Source: Virgibacillus sp. MSJ-26
GTDB taxonomy: Bacteria; Bacillota; Bacilli; Bacillales; Amphibacillaceae
Assembly: GCF_018918075.1 (NCBI RefSeq)
Contig: NZ_JAHLPW010000003.1
Span: 310,001-374,000 of the forward strand
DNA length: 64,000 nt
Direction: 5' to 3'
Shown here: one piece after another, positions 40,568-49,058 of the stretch
How the letters are laid out: each line of letters starts with the position of its first letter
Position numbering within the stretch: the stretch's first letter is position 1
Translations under genes and position numbers: made by a program
The notes under the pieces: generated by a model
What the model was told of the DNA's origin: nothing
Databases searched by the model: none
What the model saw: the letters and a program-made list of their open reading frames with translations, nothing else

Positions 40568-41878
40568 TTATTCCTTCGTTTCCATTTGTTTTTCAATATA
40601 ATCTTTTAAAACATGTACCCCTTGAATACAGTCTGACAGTGATGACCACTCATCAGGGTGATGACTTATTCCGTCCTTACTTCTTACAAACAACATAGCA
40701 ACAGGGACTTTGGTTCCTAGTATCATCGAGTCGTGGCCCGCACCACTTGGAATATAGACCGGTTTAATCTGGTGCTTTTTAAGTATCTCTGCTAATTCTT
40801 GCTGAAATTTCTTCTCAATTGGCAGAGGTTTGATTGTTGAATTATGAATCATATCGACATCTAATTCCTTCGTTTCTGCAATAATTTTAGCTTCTTGTTC
40901 AATAATTCCAAGCAATTCATCGCGCGTTTCTTCATGAATATCACGAACATCAACAATGAGATTCACTTCACCTGGAATAACATTCGATCCGTTTGGAATA
41001 ACATTTAGTTTTCCAACTGTAGCGACCGCTGTATCGCTCACCTTTTTTGGGAGTTCTTCTATTTTCTTCACTAACATTGCAGCTGCTACAAGGGAATCTT
41101 TTCGTCCGACCATAGGCGTATTTCCCGCGTGACCTGCCTCACCTTTAAAATTGACTTCAAGCCAGGCGGGACCTGCTATCCCGGTAACAATACCGACCGG
41201 TTGATTTTCTTCTTCCAAAACTTCGCCCTGTTCGATATGAAGTTCTATGAACATATCAATCGCTTTTCGCTTAAATTCATAATCTAAATATTGCTCCATG
41301 TCACTCCCATATTCCTCAATAACTTCGGTAAATGTGTGACCTTGTTCATCGACATAATCAGTTAATTCTTCTTCTTTGACTTGCCCCATAAAAGCCCGAC
41401 TGCCCATGAGCCCACTTTTGAAGCGCGCGCCTTCTTCATCTGAAAAAATCGCGATTTCAAATGGTTTCTCAGGTGTGTACCCTTTTGTTTTCCACGCCTC
41501 CACGACTTCCAGAGCCGCTAAAACACCAAGTGGCCCATCAAAACTTCCACCATCTGGAACACTATCAAGATGTGAGCCGGAAATAATCGGTGATACGTTT
41601 TTCAAACCATCTAAGCGCCCAAACACATTCCCTGCCCCATCCACTGAAACTTCGAGCCCGGCTTCATTCATCCAGTCCATCACAAATTCTTTCGCTTGTT
41701 TTTCCTCCTGAGAAAAGCCAGGTCGGTTCACACCACCATTTTCTGTTTCACCAATATGGGATAAAACTGCCAACCGACGTGCCAACCGCTGACCGCTAAG
41801 GCCATCTGTATCTAATTTACTATCGTAATCCTTAATTAAATTTTCGTAAAAGTTATCCTCATCTTGAAAATATCCCAT
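40568..41878 (-). CDS. M20-family amidohydrolase (carbamoylase/allantoate-amidohydrolase type)
   Basis: 436 residues of the M20/Zn-dependent amidase family that includes N-carbamoyl-L-amino-acid hydrolases and allantoate deiminases. Metal ligands: GSHLDSV (His), GSFDGPLGV (bridging Asp), SDEEGARF (Glu), ELHIEQG (His) and SHHPDE (His). The dimerisation domain has GEAGHAGNTPM. The exact substrate cannot be fixed. A nucleobase-type NCS1 permease lies 2.2 kb away, which would fit hydantoin, purine or carbamoyl-amino-acid use. Confidence 0.85.
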   Translation of the reverse strand: MGYFQDEDNFYENLIKDYDSKLDTDGLSGQRLARRLAVLSHIGETENGGVNRPGFSQEEKQAKEFVMDWMNEAGLEVSVDGAGNVFGRLDGLKNVSPIISGSHLDSVPDGGSFDGPLGVLAALEVVEAWKTKGYTPEKPFEIAIFSDEEGARFKSGLMGSRAFMGQVKEEELTDYVDEQGHTFTEVIEEYGSDMEQYLDYEFKRKAIDMFIELHIEQGEVLEEENQPVGIVTGIAGPAWLEVNFKGEAGHAGNTPMVGRKDSLVAAAMLVKKIEELPKKVSDTAVATVGKLNVIPNGSNVIPGEVNLIVDVRDIHEETRDELLGIIEQEAKIIAETKELDVDMIHNSTIKPLPIEKKFQQELAEILKKHQIKPVYIPSGAGHDSMILGTKVPVAMLFVRSKDGISHHPDEWSSLSDCIQGVHVLKDYIEKQMETKE

Positions 41879-42118
41879 GAATAATAAAAAACTCCTTTTA
41901 AGTTAATTCCCTATTTCTTACTAATATGAATATAACAAAATAAGCGAAAAATTCATAGGAATTTTTATATTATGTAGATTCATCTAGGCTTAATTCTTAC
42001 AGTAATCATTTGTCGATATCCCAGTCACCTATTGTATTCTGAATCATTTCAATTCTAAAATAAGTACAGGTTAGTTATAATAAACATGAATATCTATTTT
42101 GTGGAAAGATGTGATAAG

Positions 42119-43057
42119 ATGCTTGAACATTTAGGAGTCGAGTCCATTCGGCTTGACTTACCTTTTCGATTAAACCATGTAAATTGCTTTGTCGCTGAAG
42201 GTGAAAATGGTTGGATTGTGATTGATACTGGCCTACATAATGAACAAACGGCAAGTCGATGGGAACAGGAATTATCGGGAAAGGAAGTTACGGATATTTT
42301 TCTCACCCATTACCATCCCGACCATTTTGGATATGCAGGGCGTTTACAAGAAAAAACAGGCGCCAAGCTTTCTATGTCAAAAACCGATGAAAATGCCGCG
42401 TTCATGGCATGGGAAGACGACTTTCTAAATTCGCTGCCAGACAATTACACAATTGCTGCGATTCCTAAAAACATTGCCCAGCAAATGATTGAAAATACTA
42501 AGGAATTTATTCCGCGGGTCACGCCTTATCCCACGGTTCAACACCATTTCAAAGAAGGTGAAAAAGTCGTGATTGGCCACTATGAATATGAGGTGATTTT
42601 TACTCCGGGACATTCTGATGGATTGATTAATTTTTATAATAAAGAAAACCGCGTACTCTTTTCGACTGATCATATTTTGCCGAAAATTACACCGAATATT
42701 TCATACTGGTTTCACGGTGATTCAAACCCATTAGCCACTTACCTAACGTCCCTTAAAAAAGTTAAAAAATTAAATGCTGATTTAGTTATTCCGTCACATG
42801 GTAAACCATTCCACGGTGCAAATGACCGAATTGACGACATTATCGCCCATCATGAAGAGCGGTTGTCCCAAACAATGACATACGTTAAAGAAGGGGCCAA
42901 TGTATACGACGTGTGCCAGAAATTATTTCCGAAAGAGCTGACCATCCATGAAATCCGCTTCGCCATTGGAGAAACTCTTTCCCATTTAGAATATTTGCGG
43001 GTAAAAGGAGAGCTTGACCGCCATACGCAAGACGGACAATGGATTTATACGAAATAA
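42119..43057 (+). CDS. MBL-fold metallo-hydrolase
   Basis: About 312 residues with VIDTGLH, LTHYHPDHFGY (HxHxDH zinc site), FTPGHSDG, and STDHILPKITPN, all in MBL order. The C-terminal about 80 residues are helical and may be a winged-helix-like tail (KELTIHEIRFAIGETLSHLEYL). Start at 42119 (GGAAAG ten bases upstream) rather than 42086, which has no site. Function unknown. Confidence 0.8.
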   Translation: MLEHLGVESIRLDLPFRLNHVNCFVAEGENGWIVIDTGLHNEQTASRWEQELSGKEVTDIFLTHYHPDHFGYAGRLQEKTGAKLSMSKTDENAAFMAWEDDFLNSLPDNYTIAAIPKNIAQQMIENTKEFIPRVTPYPTVQHHFKEGEKVVIGHYEYEVIFTPGHSDGLINFYNKENRVLFSTDHILPKITPNISYWFHGDSNPLATYLTSLKKVKKLNADLVIPSHGKPFHGANDRIDDIIAHHEERLSQTMTYVKEGANVYDVCQKLFPKELTIHEIRFAIGETLSHLEYLRVKGELDRHTQDGQWIYTK

Positions 43058-43067
43058 GCTAAGCAAA

Positions 43068-43099
43068 GCGAGCTTTTCATTCTGATAGTGAGAGCTCGC
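43068..43099. terminator. Hairpin between convergent genes
   Basis: GCGAGCT pairs with AGCTCGC across an 18-base loop; a weak bidirectional terminator. Confidence 0.5.
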
Positions 43100-43109
43100 C
43101 CTTCTAAAT

Positions 43110-43877
43110 TTAATCCTCAATCTGGAAAGTGAATTTGGCCTCTCCATGGTATTCTCCCTTTTGGTATGTCCGTTCTACAAAAGTCACGTTGTCATCACGG
43201 TCAACTAATAATACTGTGGATGAGCGTGTCCCGTAATTTTCCATTTTAATAAACAGTGGTGAAAGCTGTTTTTCAAGCTCCACTCCGACGCCTGTATTGG
43301 GTAAATCTCCGTCAGCTGCAATGTCAGCCATCGTCAATATTTCAAAAAGTTGCTCAGGTTCAACCTTTTCCCGACCGGCCACATAACTCTCCATCATCTG
43401 TTTTCCCTTTTCCACTTTCGGCCATGGCGTATTTAAAAAGTGATTGCTTAAGCCATGGGTGCCTGCCTCTACTTTTTCGATTTCGCCTTGTTTGCTATTA
43501 AAATATAGTAATTGGTCCAAGTTTCCAACTAAAAGATTAAAACTGGCATATTGATTTTTCTCTTTTTTAAGATTTTCAACGAAGGACTCTGCTGATTCAG
43601 TCCCTGCTAAATAATTTTTCAAAATATCTCCCCGTGACTTTTTATCTGATACATCTTCTTCTGGATTACGAATATTCGTTAACGCTGCAAAACGCCCTTG
43701 CTTGGTAATGCCAAGCCACGTACCCATTCCGTGTAAGTCACGACCGGCTAAGACCTGAGGATGATCTTTCCAAAAATGCGCTTGAGCTGTTGGGCGTTCA
43801 TAAAATTCATCTCGATTGGCAGCAATAATTAACTTGTAGTTCGGGTGTCTTTCATATTGAAAATTAATTAAACACAT
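43110..43877 (-). CDS. NRDE-family (Ntn-hydrolase-like) protein
   Basis: 255 residues beginning MCLINFQY with IIAANRDEFYERPT, the NRDE signature. Cys2 could become an N-terminal nucleophile after removal of Met, as in Ntn hydrolases. WLGITKQGRFAALTNIRNP is also typical. The family is conserved from bacteria to eukaryotes (T10/TANGO2-like); its reaction is unsettled. Confidence 0.85.
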   Translation of the reverse strand: MCLINFQYERHPNYKLIIAANRDEFYERPTAQAHFWKDHPQVLAGRDLHGMGTWLGITKQGRFAALTNIRNPEEDVSDKKSRGDILKNYLAGTESAESFVENLKKEKNQYASFNLLVGNLDQLLYFNSKQGEIEKVEAGTHGLSNHFLNTPWPKVEKGKQMMESYVAGREKVEPEQLFEILTMADIAADGDLPNTGVGVELEKQLSPLFIKMENYGTRSSTVLLVDRDDNVTFVERTYQKGEYHGEAKFTFQIED

Positions 43878-44117
43878 GTTTATCCCCCTCTATTTAATTA
43901 TAATCATTACTTCTTTTTTAATAATACTTCATTTCTCTCCTTTAACGCGACCAACAGCTTTCTATTCTATGTAAAATAGCGTTATTGCAATTTAAATAGA
44001 TTTTTCTAGTGTTAATAGTCAAACTTCAACATTTAAGCAGTTTGAGATACTTTAAAAATATCTATATATTGAATAAGTCATTCAATTTTTAAATTTTGTA
44101 GAATGGAGATGATACAT
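43878..44117. promoter_or_regulatory. Divergent intergenic region
   Basis: About 240 AT-rich bases between the NRDE gene and the NCS1 permease; both promoters must lie here. I see no clear operator. Confidence 0.4.
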
Positions 44118-45515
44118 ATGGGATCTGTGAACGTGGCAGATCAAAAAGGTGAAGAATTAAAAGATGATTACTCCCTTGATAAAGTACCTTTTTCAAAACG
44201 GAACATGGGTTGGTTAAGCATCACAAACATAACGTTTGGTATTGCTACCGCGATTTTCTACTTTCAATTAGGTAGTGTAATGGCTCTCCAATTTGGTGCG
44301 ATTAATGCACTCATTTCAGCGGGATATGCTATTGTCGTTGCCGGTATCATGGGAACAGTTATTGCGTATTTATCTGCTAAATCAGGGATGAATGTCAATT
44401 TAATGTCCCGTGGTGGTGGTTTTGGCTATATTGGTGCCTCTCTCACCTCTTTAATTTATGCCTCTAATTTTATAATGTACTGTGCGTTTGAAGGAATGAT
44501 TCTTGTATTTGCTGTTAACGAATTTATGCCTGCAATTCCTTTATGGGTTTTAATTGTTATCTTTGGGTCAATTGTTATCCCTTTGAATTGGTTTGGCATT
44601 AAACAACTAGATAAATTACAAAAATGGTCATTACCCATCTTTTTTATATTTTTAATTACGGCTATCGTTGTGTCTTTTTTCACGCCTTCCTTAACTGAGG
44701 GCAGCTTTTGGACCTATATGCCTGAGGGTGTACAAGTTGGCGGATCAGCTCTATTACTTTGTATTGGTATGCAGCACGGGATTATGGGGTTGACTGCTTT
44801 ATTAGCGTCGGACTATGCTCGCTTTCTAAAACCTGAACATATTAAAGGTGGATCAATCGCTATCGGTTTTATACCGCAAATATTTTGTTACGGTGTGATG
44901 GGCGGACTTGGAATTTGGTTTGGTGTACGTTTAGCCGAGCCGAACCCTGGTGTTTATATCGTCCAGCTACTTGGAGTTGGTGGTGCTCTATTCACTATGC
45001 TGACTCAGATTAGAATCAACGTGACCAATATTTACAGTAGTTCACTATCACTGTCTAATTTCTTTGAAAATATTTTCAGATTTACACCTGGCCGTCGTTT
45101 TTGGGTAGTGGTTGCTGGAATTTCAGCAATGGTGTTAATGCTAGGGGGAATTGTTGATCATTTAGATACCGCACTCACATTTCAAGGTGTTTTCCTATTA
45201 GCCTGGGGGGCTGTTCTGATAACAGACGCTCTTATTGTTAAAATGATACTTAAAATTGGCCCAACTTTTTATGAACATCGCCAAGAGAATTTGTATAGAT
45301 GGAATCCCGTCGGAGTCGTCCCTCTAATTATCGCAAGTGCATTAGGGACCATTGCCGCACTAGGATATATGGGAACGTTTTTAGAACATACCGCTGCTAT
45401 TTTCGCATCAATCTTAGCTGCCATCCTAACCGTTGTTATTGCCTTGGCAACAAAAGGGAAATACTATTTAAGAAAAGAAGTCCATGATATAGCAAGGGAA
45501 GATCATGTAGCTTAA
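44118..45515 (+). CDS. NCS1-family nucleobase permease (cytosine/purine type)
   Basis: 465 residues with 12 membrane segments. Signature features of the CodB-like branch of NCS1: NITFGIATAIFYFQLGS in TM1, LMSRGGGFGYIGASL in TM3, and LLASDYARFLKPEH. Moves a nucleobase or hydantoin inward with Na+ or H+; specificity unknown. ATG 44118 has GGAG nine bases upstream. A terminator follows at 45521. Confidence 0.85.
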   Translation: MGSVNVADQKGEELKDDYSLDKVPFSKRNMGWLSITNITFGIATAIFYFQLGSVMALQFGAINALISAGYAIVVAGIMGTVIAYLSAKSGMNVNLMSRGGGFGYIGASLTSLIYASNFIMYCAFEGMILVFAVNEFMPAIPLWVLIVIFGSIVIPLNWFGIKQLDKLQKWSLPIFFIFLITAIVVSFFTPSLTEGSFWTYMPEGVQVGGSALLLCIGMQHGIMGLTALLASDYARFLKPEHIKGGSIAIGFIPQIFCYGVMGGLGIWFGVRLAEPNPGVYIVQLLGVGGALFTMLTQIRINVTNIYSSSLSLSNFFENIFRFTPGRRFWVVVAGISAMVLMLGGIVDHLDTALTFQGVFLLAWGAVLITDALIVKMILKIGPTFYEHRQENLYRWNPVGVVPLIIASALGTIAALGYMGTFLEHTAAIFASILAAILTVVIALATKGKYYLRKEVHDIAREDHVA

Positions 45516-45520
45516 TAAAG

Positions 45521-45551
45521 GGAGCGATGATTTGATTCATCGTTCTTTTTT
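45521..45551 (+). terminator. Terminator of the permease gene
   Basis: GAGCGATGA pairs with TCATCGTTC over six bases, followed by TTTTT. Confidence 0.75.
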
Positions 45552-45662
45552 GTTGATTATATTTAAGCTCTATCAATTAATATGAAAGTTGTCTATAATC
45601 GGACATAGAAGTTATATTTTAATTTACATATATTATTAGGGAAATTAATGAGGAGGGACGTT

Positions 45663-46445
45663 ATGCAAAGAGTAACTGATAATTTAGGACGAGACATAAC
45701 TTATACTTACCCACCAAAACGGATTATTTCGTTAGACCCAGCCATCACAGAAACGTTATTCCACCTTGGATTAGAAGATGAAGTGGTTGGACGCACACGT
45801 TTTTGCATTCACCCAAAAGGGAAAGTCGAGCAAGCAGTCAACGTAGGCGGGACAAAAGACATGAAAATAGAACGTATTCATGACTTAAAACCAGATTTAA
45901 TTATCGCTGAAAAAGAAGAAAACACGAAAGATATGGTCGAGACACTTGAAGCCGACTACCCTGTTTACGTATTTGAGATTCAAACGGTTGATGATGCGTT
46001 TCATATGATTGAAGAGTTAGGTGTCTTAATAGGAAAAACCGAATCCGCCATCAACTTAAAAAAAGATATTCTGGCGCAATTTTATCAACTGCCAAAAGCG
46101 ACAGGTAAACGAATTGCCTATTTGATTTGGAAAAAGCCATATATGGCTGTAGGTAGAGATACATATATTAATGATATGCTTGAAAAGCTAGGATTCGTTA
46201 ACCCCTTTGCCACTTCAACTGAGCGATATCCGGTCATTACTCCTGAAGATTTGCAAGCGGCCAATCTAGATTATTTATTTTTATCGAGTGAACCTTATCC
46301 TTTTACTGACAACCATCACGCAGAATTTCAAGAGTATATTCCTGACGTGACACCTATCAATATTGATGGTGAAATGTTCTGGTATGGCTCACGCATGATT
46401 GAAGCAGCTTCTTATTTTTCAAAACTACTCTCTTCTTTTAAGTAG
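45663..46445 (+). CDS. Helical-backbone metal-receptor-fold protein (BtuF-like, no signal peptide)
   Basis: 260 residues of the periplasmic-binding-protein class III fold: RVTDNLGRDITYTYPPKRII, SLDPAITETLFHLGLEDEVVG, DLKPDLIIAEKE, and C-terminal WYGSRMIEAASYF. Relatives bind cobalamin or siderophores for ABC import, but here there is no signal peptide or lipobox and no ABC genes nearby, so it should be cytoplasmic. ATG 45663 after GAGGAGGGACG is clear. Ligand unknown. Confidence 0.75.
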   Translation: MQRVTDNLGRDITYTYPPKRIISLDPAITETLFHLGLEDEVVGRTRFCIHPKGKVEQAVNVGGTKDMKIERIHDLKPDLIIAEKEENTKDMVETLEADYPVYVFEIQTVDDAFHMIEELGVLIGKTESAINLKKDILAQFYQLPKATGKRIAYLIWKKPYMAVGRDTYINDMLEKLGFVNPFATSTERYPVITPEDLQAANLDYLFLSSEPYPFTDNHHAEFQEYIPDVTPINIDGEMFWYGSRMIEAASYFSKLLSSFK

Positions 46446-46523
46446 CATACTAGGAGATAAGGTTAAAACCTTTTGTTACTGGGTAAAATTAGAATAAAGA
46501 TCCCTTTTAAGGAGGGTGAGACT

Positions 46524-47801
46524 ATGTTCCGAAAACGAATCGCTCTGACAGTCTTATTTTTAATTGGAATGTTGGTCATCATATCAAGTTGTGGAACAGA
46601 AAATGAGGAAAGCGAGAATACGGACGAAGATGAATTAGTCATCCCATCCCATGTCGACTATAAGGATGTGGACGTCACACAAATTGTGAAACCACAAAAC
46701 GAACTCGGGTTTAAACTTTTGCCAATGGTTGATCCGGATGAAAATAATAATGTATTTATGTCACAAACAAGCCTTTTCATGGCGTTATCCATGGTTTATA
46801 ACGGAGCTGATGGTGCAACAAAAGAAGAAATCGCTAACACACTGCAGTCCGAAAATATCGGTTTAGAAGATTTAAATAAAGCAAATGCCGCCTTACTTGA
46901 GAATTTGCATGATAAATCAAAATCTGAATTGAACATTGCCAACTCCATTTGGCTTAATGATGAGTTTGCCCTTGACGATGATTTTAAACAAAATACCTCA
47001 GATTATTTTAACGCTAAAGTACAGGAGATTAATATTGGCGACGCAAATGCAGCTGACGACATAAATGATTGGGTAGAACAAGCCACCAATGAAAAAATCA
47101 CCGACATGGTGGACTCCCCATTAAGTCAGGACTTAGTCGCTATGCTCATTAATGCCATTTATTTCAAAGGTGACTGGAAATATGAATTTAATAGTGATCT
47201 TACAGAAACACATGACTTCCAGACAAGCGATGGCGATACAAAACAAGTGCCGTTAATGCAACTGGAAGAAGAGTTAAATTATATGGAAAATGATAAGTTC
47301 CAAGCAGTCGAACTCCCATACACGGACAATGAAATGAGCATGCATATCTTTTTACCAAAAGAAGATTCGAGTCTAGAAGATTTCACTGAGTCACTTACAC
47401 TTGATCGATGGGAAACATGGCAAGAAGATTTCACCGAAACGGAAGGAACGCTTATGCTACCAAAGTTTGAATTAGAGTATGAAGTCGATTTAAATGATCC
47501 ATTAACAGAACTTGGGATGAAAACAGCTTTTGACACTGAAGAAGCGAATTTTCCAAATATTTCCTTGGGCGACGAACAAATCTTTATTAGTGATGTCAAA
47601 CAAAAATCATATGTGAAAGTGAATGAAGAAGGAACTGAAGCAGCAGCTGCAACCGAGACTGAGATGGAGGTCACGTCATTCAATCCGGATACATTCGACA
47701 TGATTGTTGACCGTCCATTCTTTTTCACCATTACAGATAACGACACGGGAACCATTCTATTTATGGGAAGCATGGCTAACCCACCAGAAGGAAAAGAATA
47801 A
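46524..47801 (+). CDS. Serpin-family lipoprotein
   Basis: 425 residues. Signal peptide with lipobox ISSCG (Cys about 24), an acidic linker (ENEESENTDEDE), then a complete serpin fold: NNVFMSQTSLFMALSMVYNG, MLINAIYFKGDWKYEF, ELPYTDNEMSMHIFLPKE and FDMIVDRPFFFTI. The reactive-loop hinge VNEEGTEAAAATE has the small residues needed for inhibitory strand insertion. It probably protects the cell surface from serine proteases. About 9 kb from the cell's own subtilase. ATG 46524 follows AAGGAGGGTG. Confidence 0.9.
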   Translation: MFRKRIALTVLFLIGMLVIISSCGTENEESENTDEDELVIPSHVDYKDVDVTQIVKPQNELGFKLLPMVDPDENNNVFMSQTSLFMALSMVYNGADGATKEEIANTLQSENIGLEDLNKANAALLENLHDKSKSELNIANSIWLNDEFALDDDFKQNTSDYFNAKVQEINIGDANAADDINDWVEQATNEKITDMVDSPLSQDLVAMLINAIYFKGDWKYEFNSDLTETHDFQTSDGDTKQVPLMQLEEELNYMENDKFQAVELPYTDNEMSMHIFLPKEDSSLEDFTESLTLDRWETWQEDFTETEGTLMLPKFELEYEVDLNDPLTELGMKTAFDTEEANFPNISLGDEQIFISDVKQKSYVKVNEEGTEAAAATETEMEVTSFNPDTFDMIVDRPFFFTITDNDTGTILFMGSMANPPEGKE

Positions 47802-47811
47802 GTGAACAAAA

Positions 47812-47855
47812 ATCGAGACGCCACTCCATCCAGGAAGGGCATCTCGATATTTTTT
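47812..47855 (+). terminator. Terminator of the serpin gene
   Basis: ATCGAGACGCC pairs imperfectly with GGGCATCTCGAT, followed by a T6 run. Confidence 0.65.
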
Positions 47856-47885
47856 CGGCTTGGGATATGCTTTAGTGAAGATAAG

Positions 47886-48326
47886 CTAAGTCCCAATAGC
47901 TAATGTACTTAACACCAATGTAATCAAAGAGAGGAGTTGTAAGACATTGTGTTGCGCATCAGGAATAATATGATCTTTAATCGGTGGTAGAATTTTAATT
48001 GTTTCCCTGAAATGAGCATTATAAAGAGTTCTTGAAAATTGCTTTAAATGTTTTCCAGTTAAATAGGGCATCCACCATGTTAATAGCTGCATGACAAAAT
48101 GAAAAAACCATATGATTATCGATACAATCATCAACCATTTTATATTAGTAACAAATAAAGCTATTGCAGTAAGAATGATGAGACCATTTACAGTAGCTTC
48201 TAACAGCTTTTCTTGCAATGAATATTTTCTCAGGTCATTCCATGGATATAAATCTACTAAAGTTGTGACTTCAAAATAAATGAATAAGAGAATTTGAAGA
48301 GCAATCGCCCATTGAAATAAATCCAT
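47886..48326 (-). CDS. Four-helix membrane protein of unknown function
   Basis: 146 residues with four hydrophobic segments (FQWAIALQILLFIYFEVTTL; NGLIILTAIALFV; WLMIVSIIIWFFHFVMQLL; LLSLITLVLSTLAIG) and a VDLYPWNDL loop after the first helix. ATG 48326 follows GGGGAACGAGG. No family recognised. Confidence 0.6.
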   Translation of the reverse strand: MDLFQWAIALQILLFIYFEVTTLVDLYPWNDLRKYSLQEKLLEATVNGLIILTAIALFVTNIKWLMIVSIIIWFFHFVMQLLTWWMPYLTGKHLKQFSRTLYNAHFRETIKILPPIKDHIIPDAQHNVLQLLSLITLVLSTLAIGT

Positions 48327-48359
48327 CCTCGTTCCCCTCACCCTTTTCCTAGTTATCAT

Positions 48360-48779
48360 ATATTCATTATATGCGCACCTTCCCCAGAAGACTTGCGTAT
48401 TAGGAATGATTTCTCGTCAGACTAAAGATGGATTTAGTAATGCTTCTTTTAGAGTAGACATCCTTAGTTCAATTGATTTGATAAAAGGAGGAATTCTTCT
48501 CCTTTTATCGTGATTGGTACACCCCATTTAAACCGAATTTCTAAGAGACATTTGGTTCGTATATCTATCTTCCACGAATATCTCTGAAAAATCCCCTCCT
48601 GTTTCAAGTGCTGCCTGTTTAACATGTTCTTCCCCCTTGCGCTTGATTTCTGAAAATATTATATATTCTTTATACATTTTTCATTACAAAATAGCTTCAA
48701 TATTTCGTACGATATTTTCTCAGTCTAGAGGTGAGGGGGATGCTCAATCTCTGTGACCGAGCCGATGCCTATGTGAGTT
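48360..48779. other. Intergenic stretch without a gene
   Basis: No coding sequence is supported. A near-palindrome with arms GATAAAAGGAG and CTCCTTTTATC (48480-48509) could be a terminator remnant. Confidence 0.5.
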
Positions 48780-48985
48780 AGAGCGAGCCGCGCGACCTAA
48801 GGGCATTCCCGCGCGAATTAAGATGAAAGATGCGCGACCTAAGGGCATTCCCGCGCGAATTAAGGTGAAAGATGCGCGACCGCATGGGAATCCCGCGCGA
48901 GTTGAGGTGAAAGATGAGCGACCGCATGGGAATCCCGCGCGAGTTAAGGTGAAAGATGCGCGACCGCATGGGGATCCCGTCACCT
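48780..48985. repeat. 42-bp GC-rich tandem repeat, five copies
   Basis: GCGCGACC (or GAGCGACC) recurs at 48790, 48832, 48874, 48916 and 48958. Each unit continues GCATGGGAATCCCGCGCGAG and TTAAGGTGAAAGAT; the first two have CTAAGGGCATTCCC instead. The period is a multiple of three, so all frames stay open by chance and short reading frames on both strands are artefacts. It lies 3' of sbcC. Confidence 0.85.
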
Positions 48986-49025
48986 CGATACAAAATCAAG
49001 GCTCACACACCTCTTATATTTAACC

Positions 49026-49055
49026 ACAAAAAAAAAGAAGGAGGGCTCCCTCCTT
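49026..49055 (-). terminator. Terminator of the sbcDC operon
   Basis: AAGGAGGG pairs with CCCTCCTT, followed on the minus strand by a T-run. Confidence 0.75.
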
Positions 49056-49058
49056 AAC

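Noticed and set aside
40568..45515. A defined hydantoin or allantoin operon
   Set aside because: The M20 hydrolase and NCS1 permease are on opposite strands and separated by unrelated genes. The link is only suggestive.
47279..47896. 205-residue reading frame antisense to the serpin gene
   Set aside because: It is serine/valine-rich low-complexity translation opposite a well-supported gene, with no binding site.
48744..49023. Repeat proteins on either strand
   Set aside because: The 42-bp period is a multiple of three, so frames stay open by default. No binding site or family supports translation.
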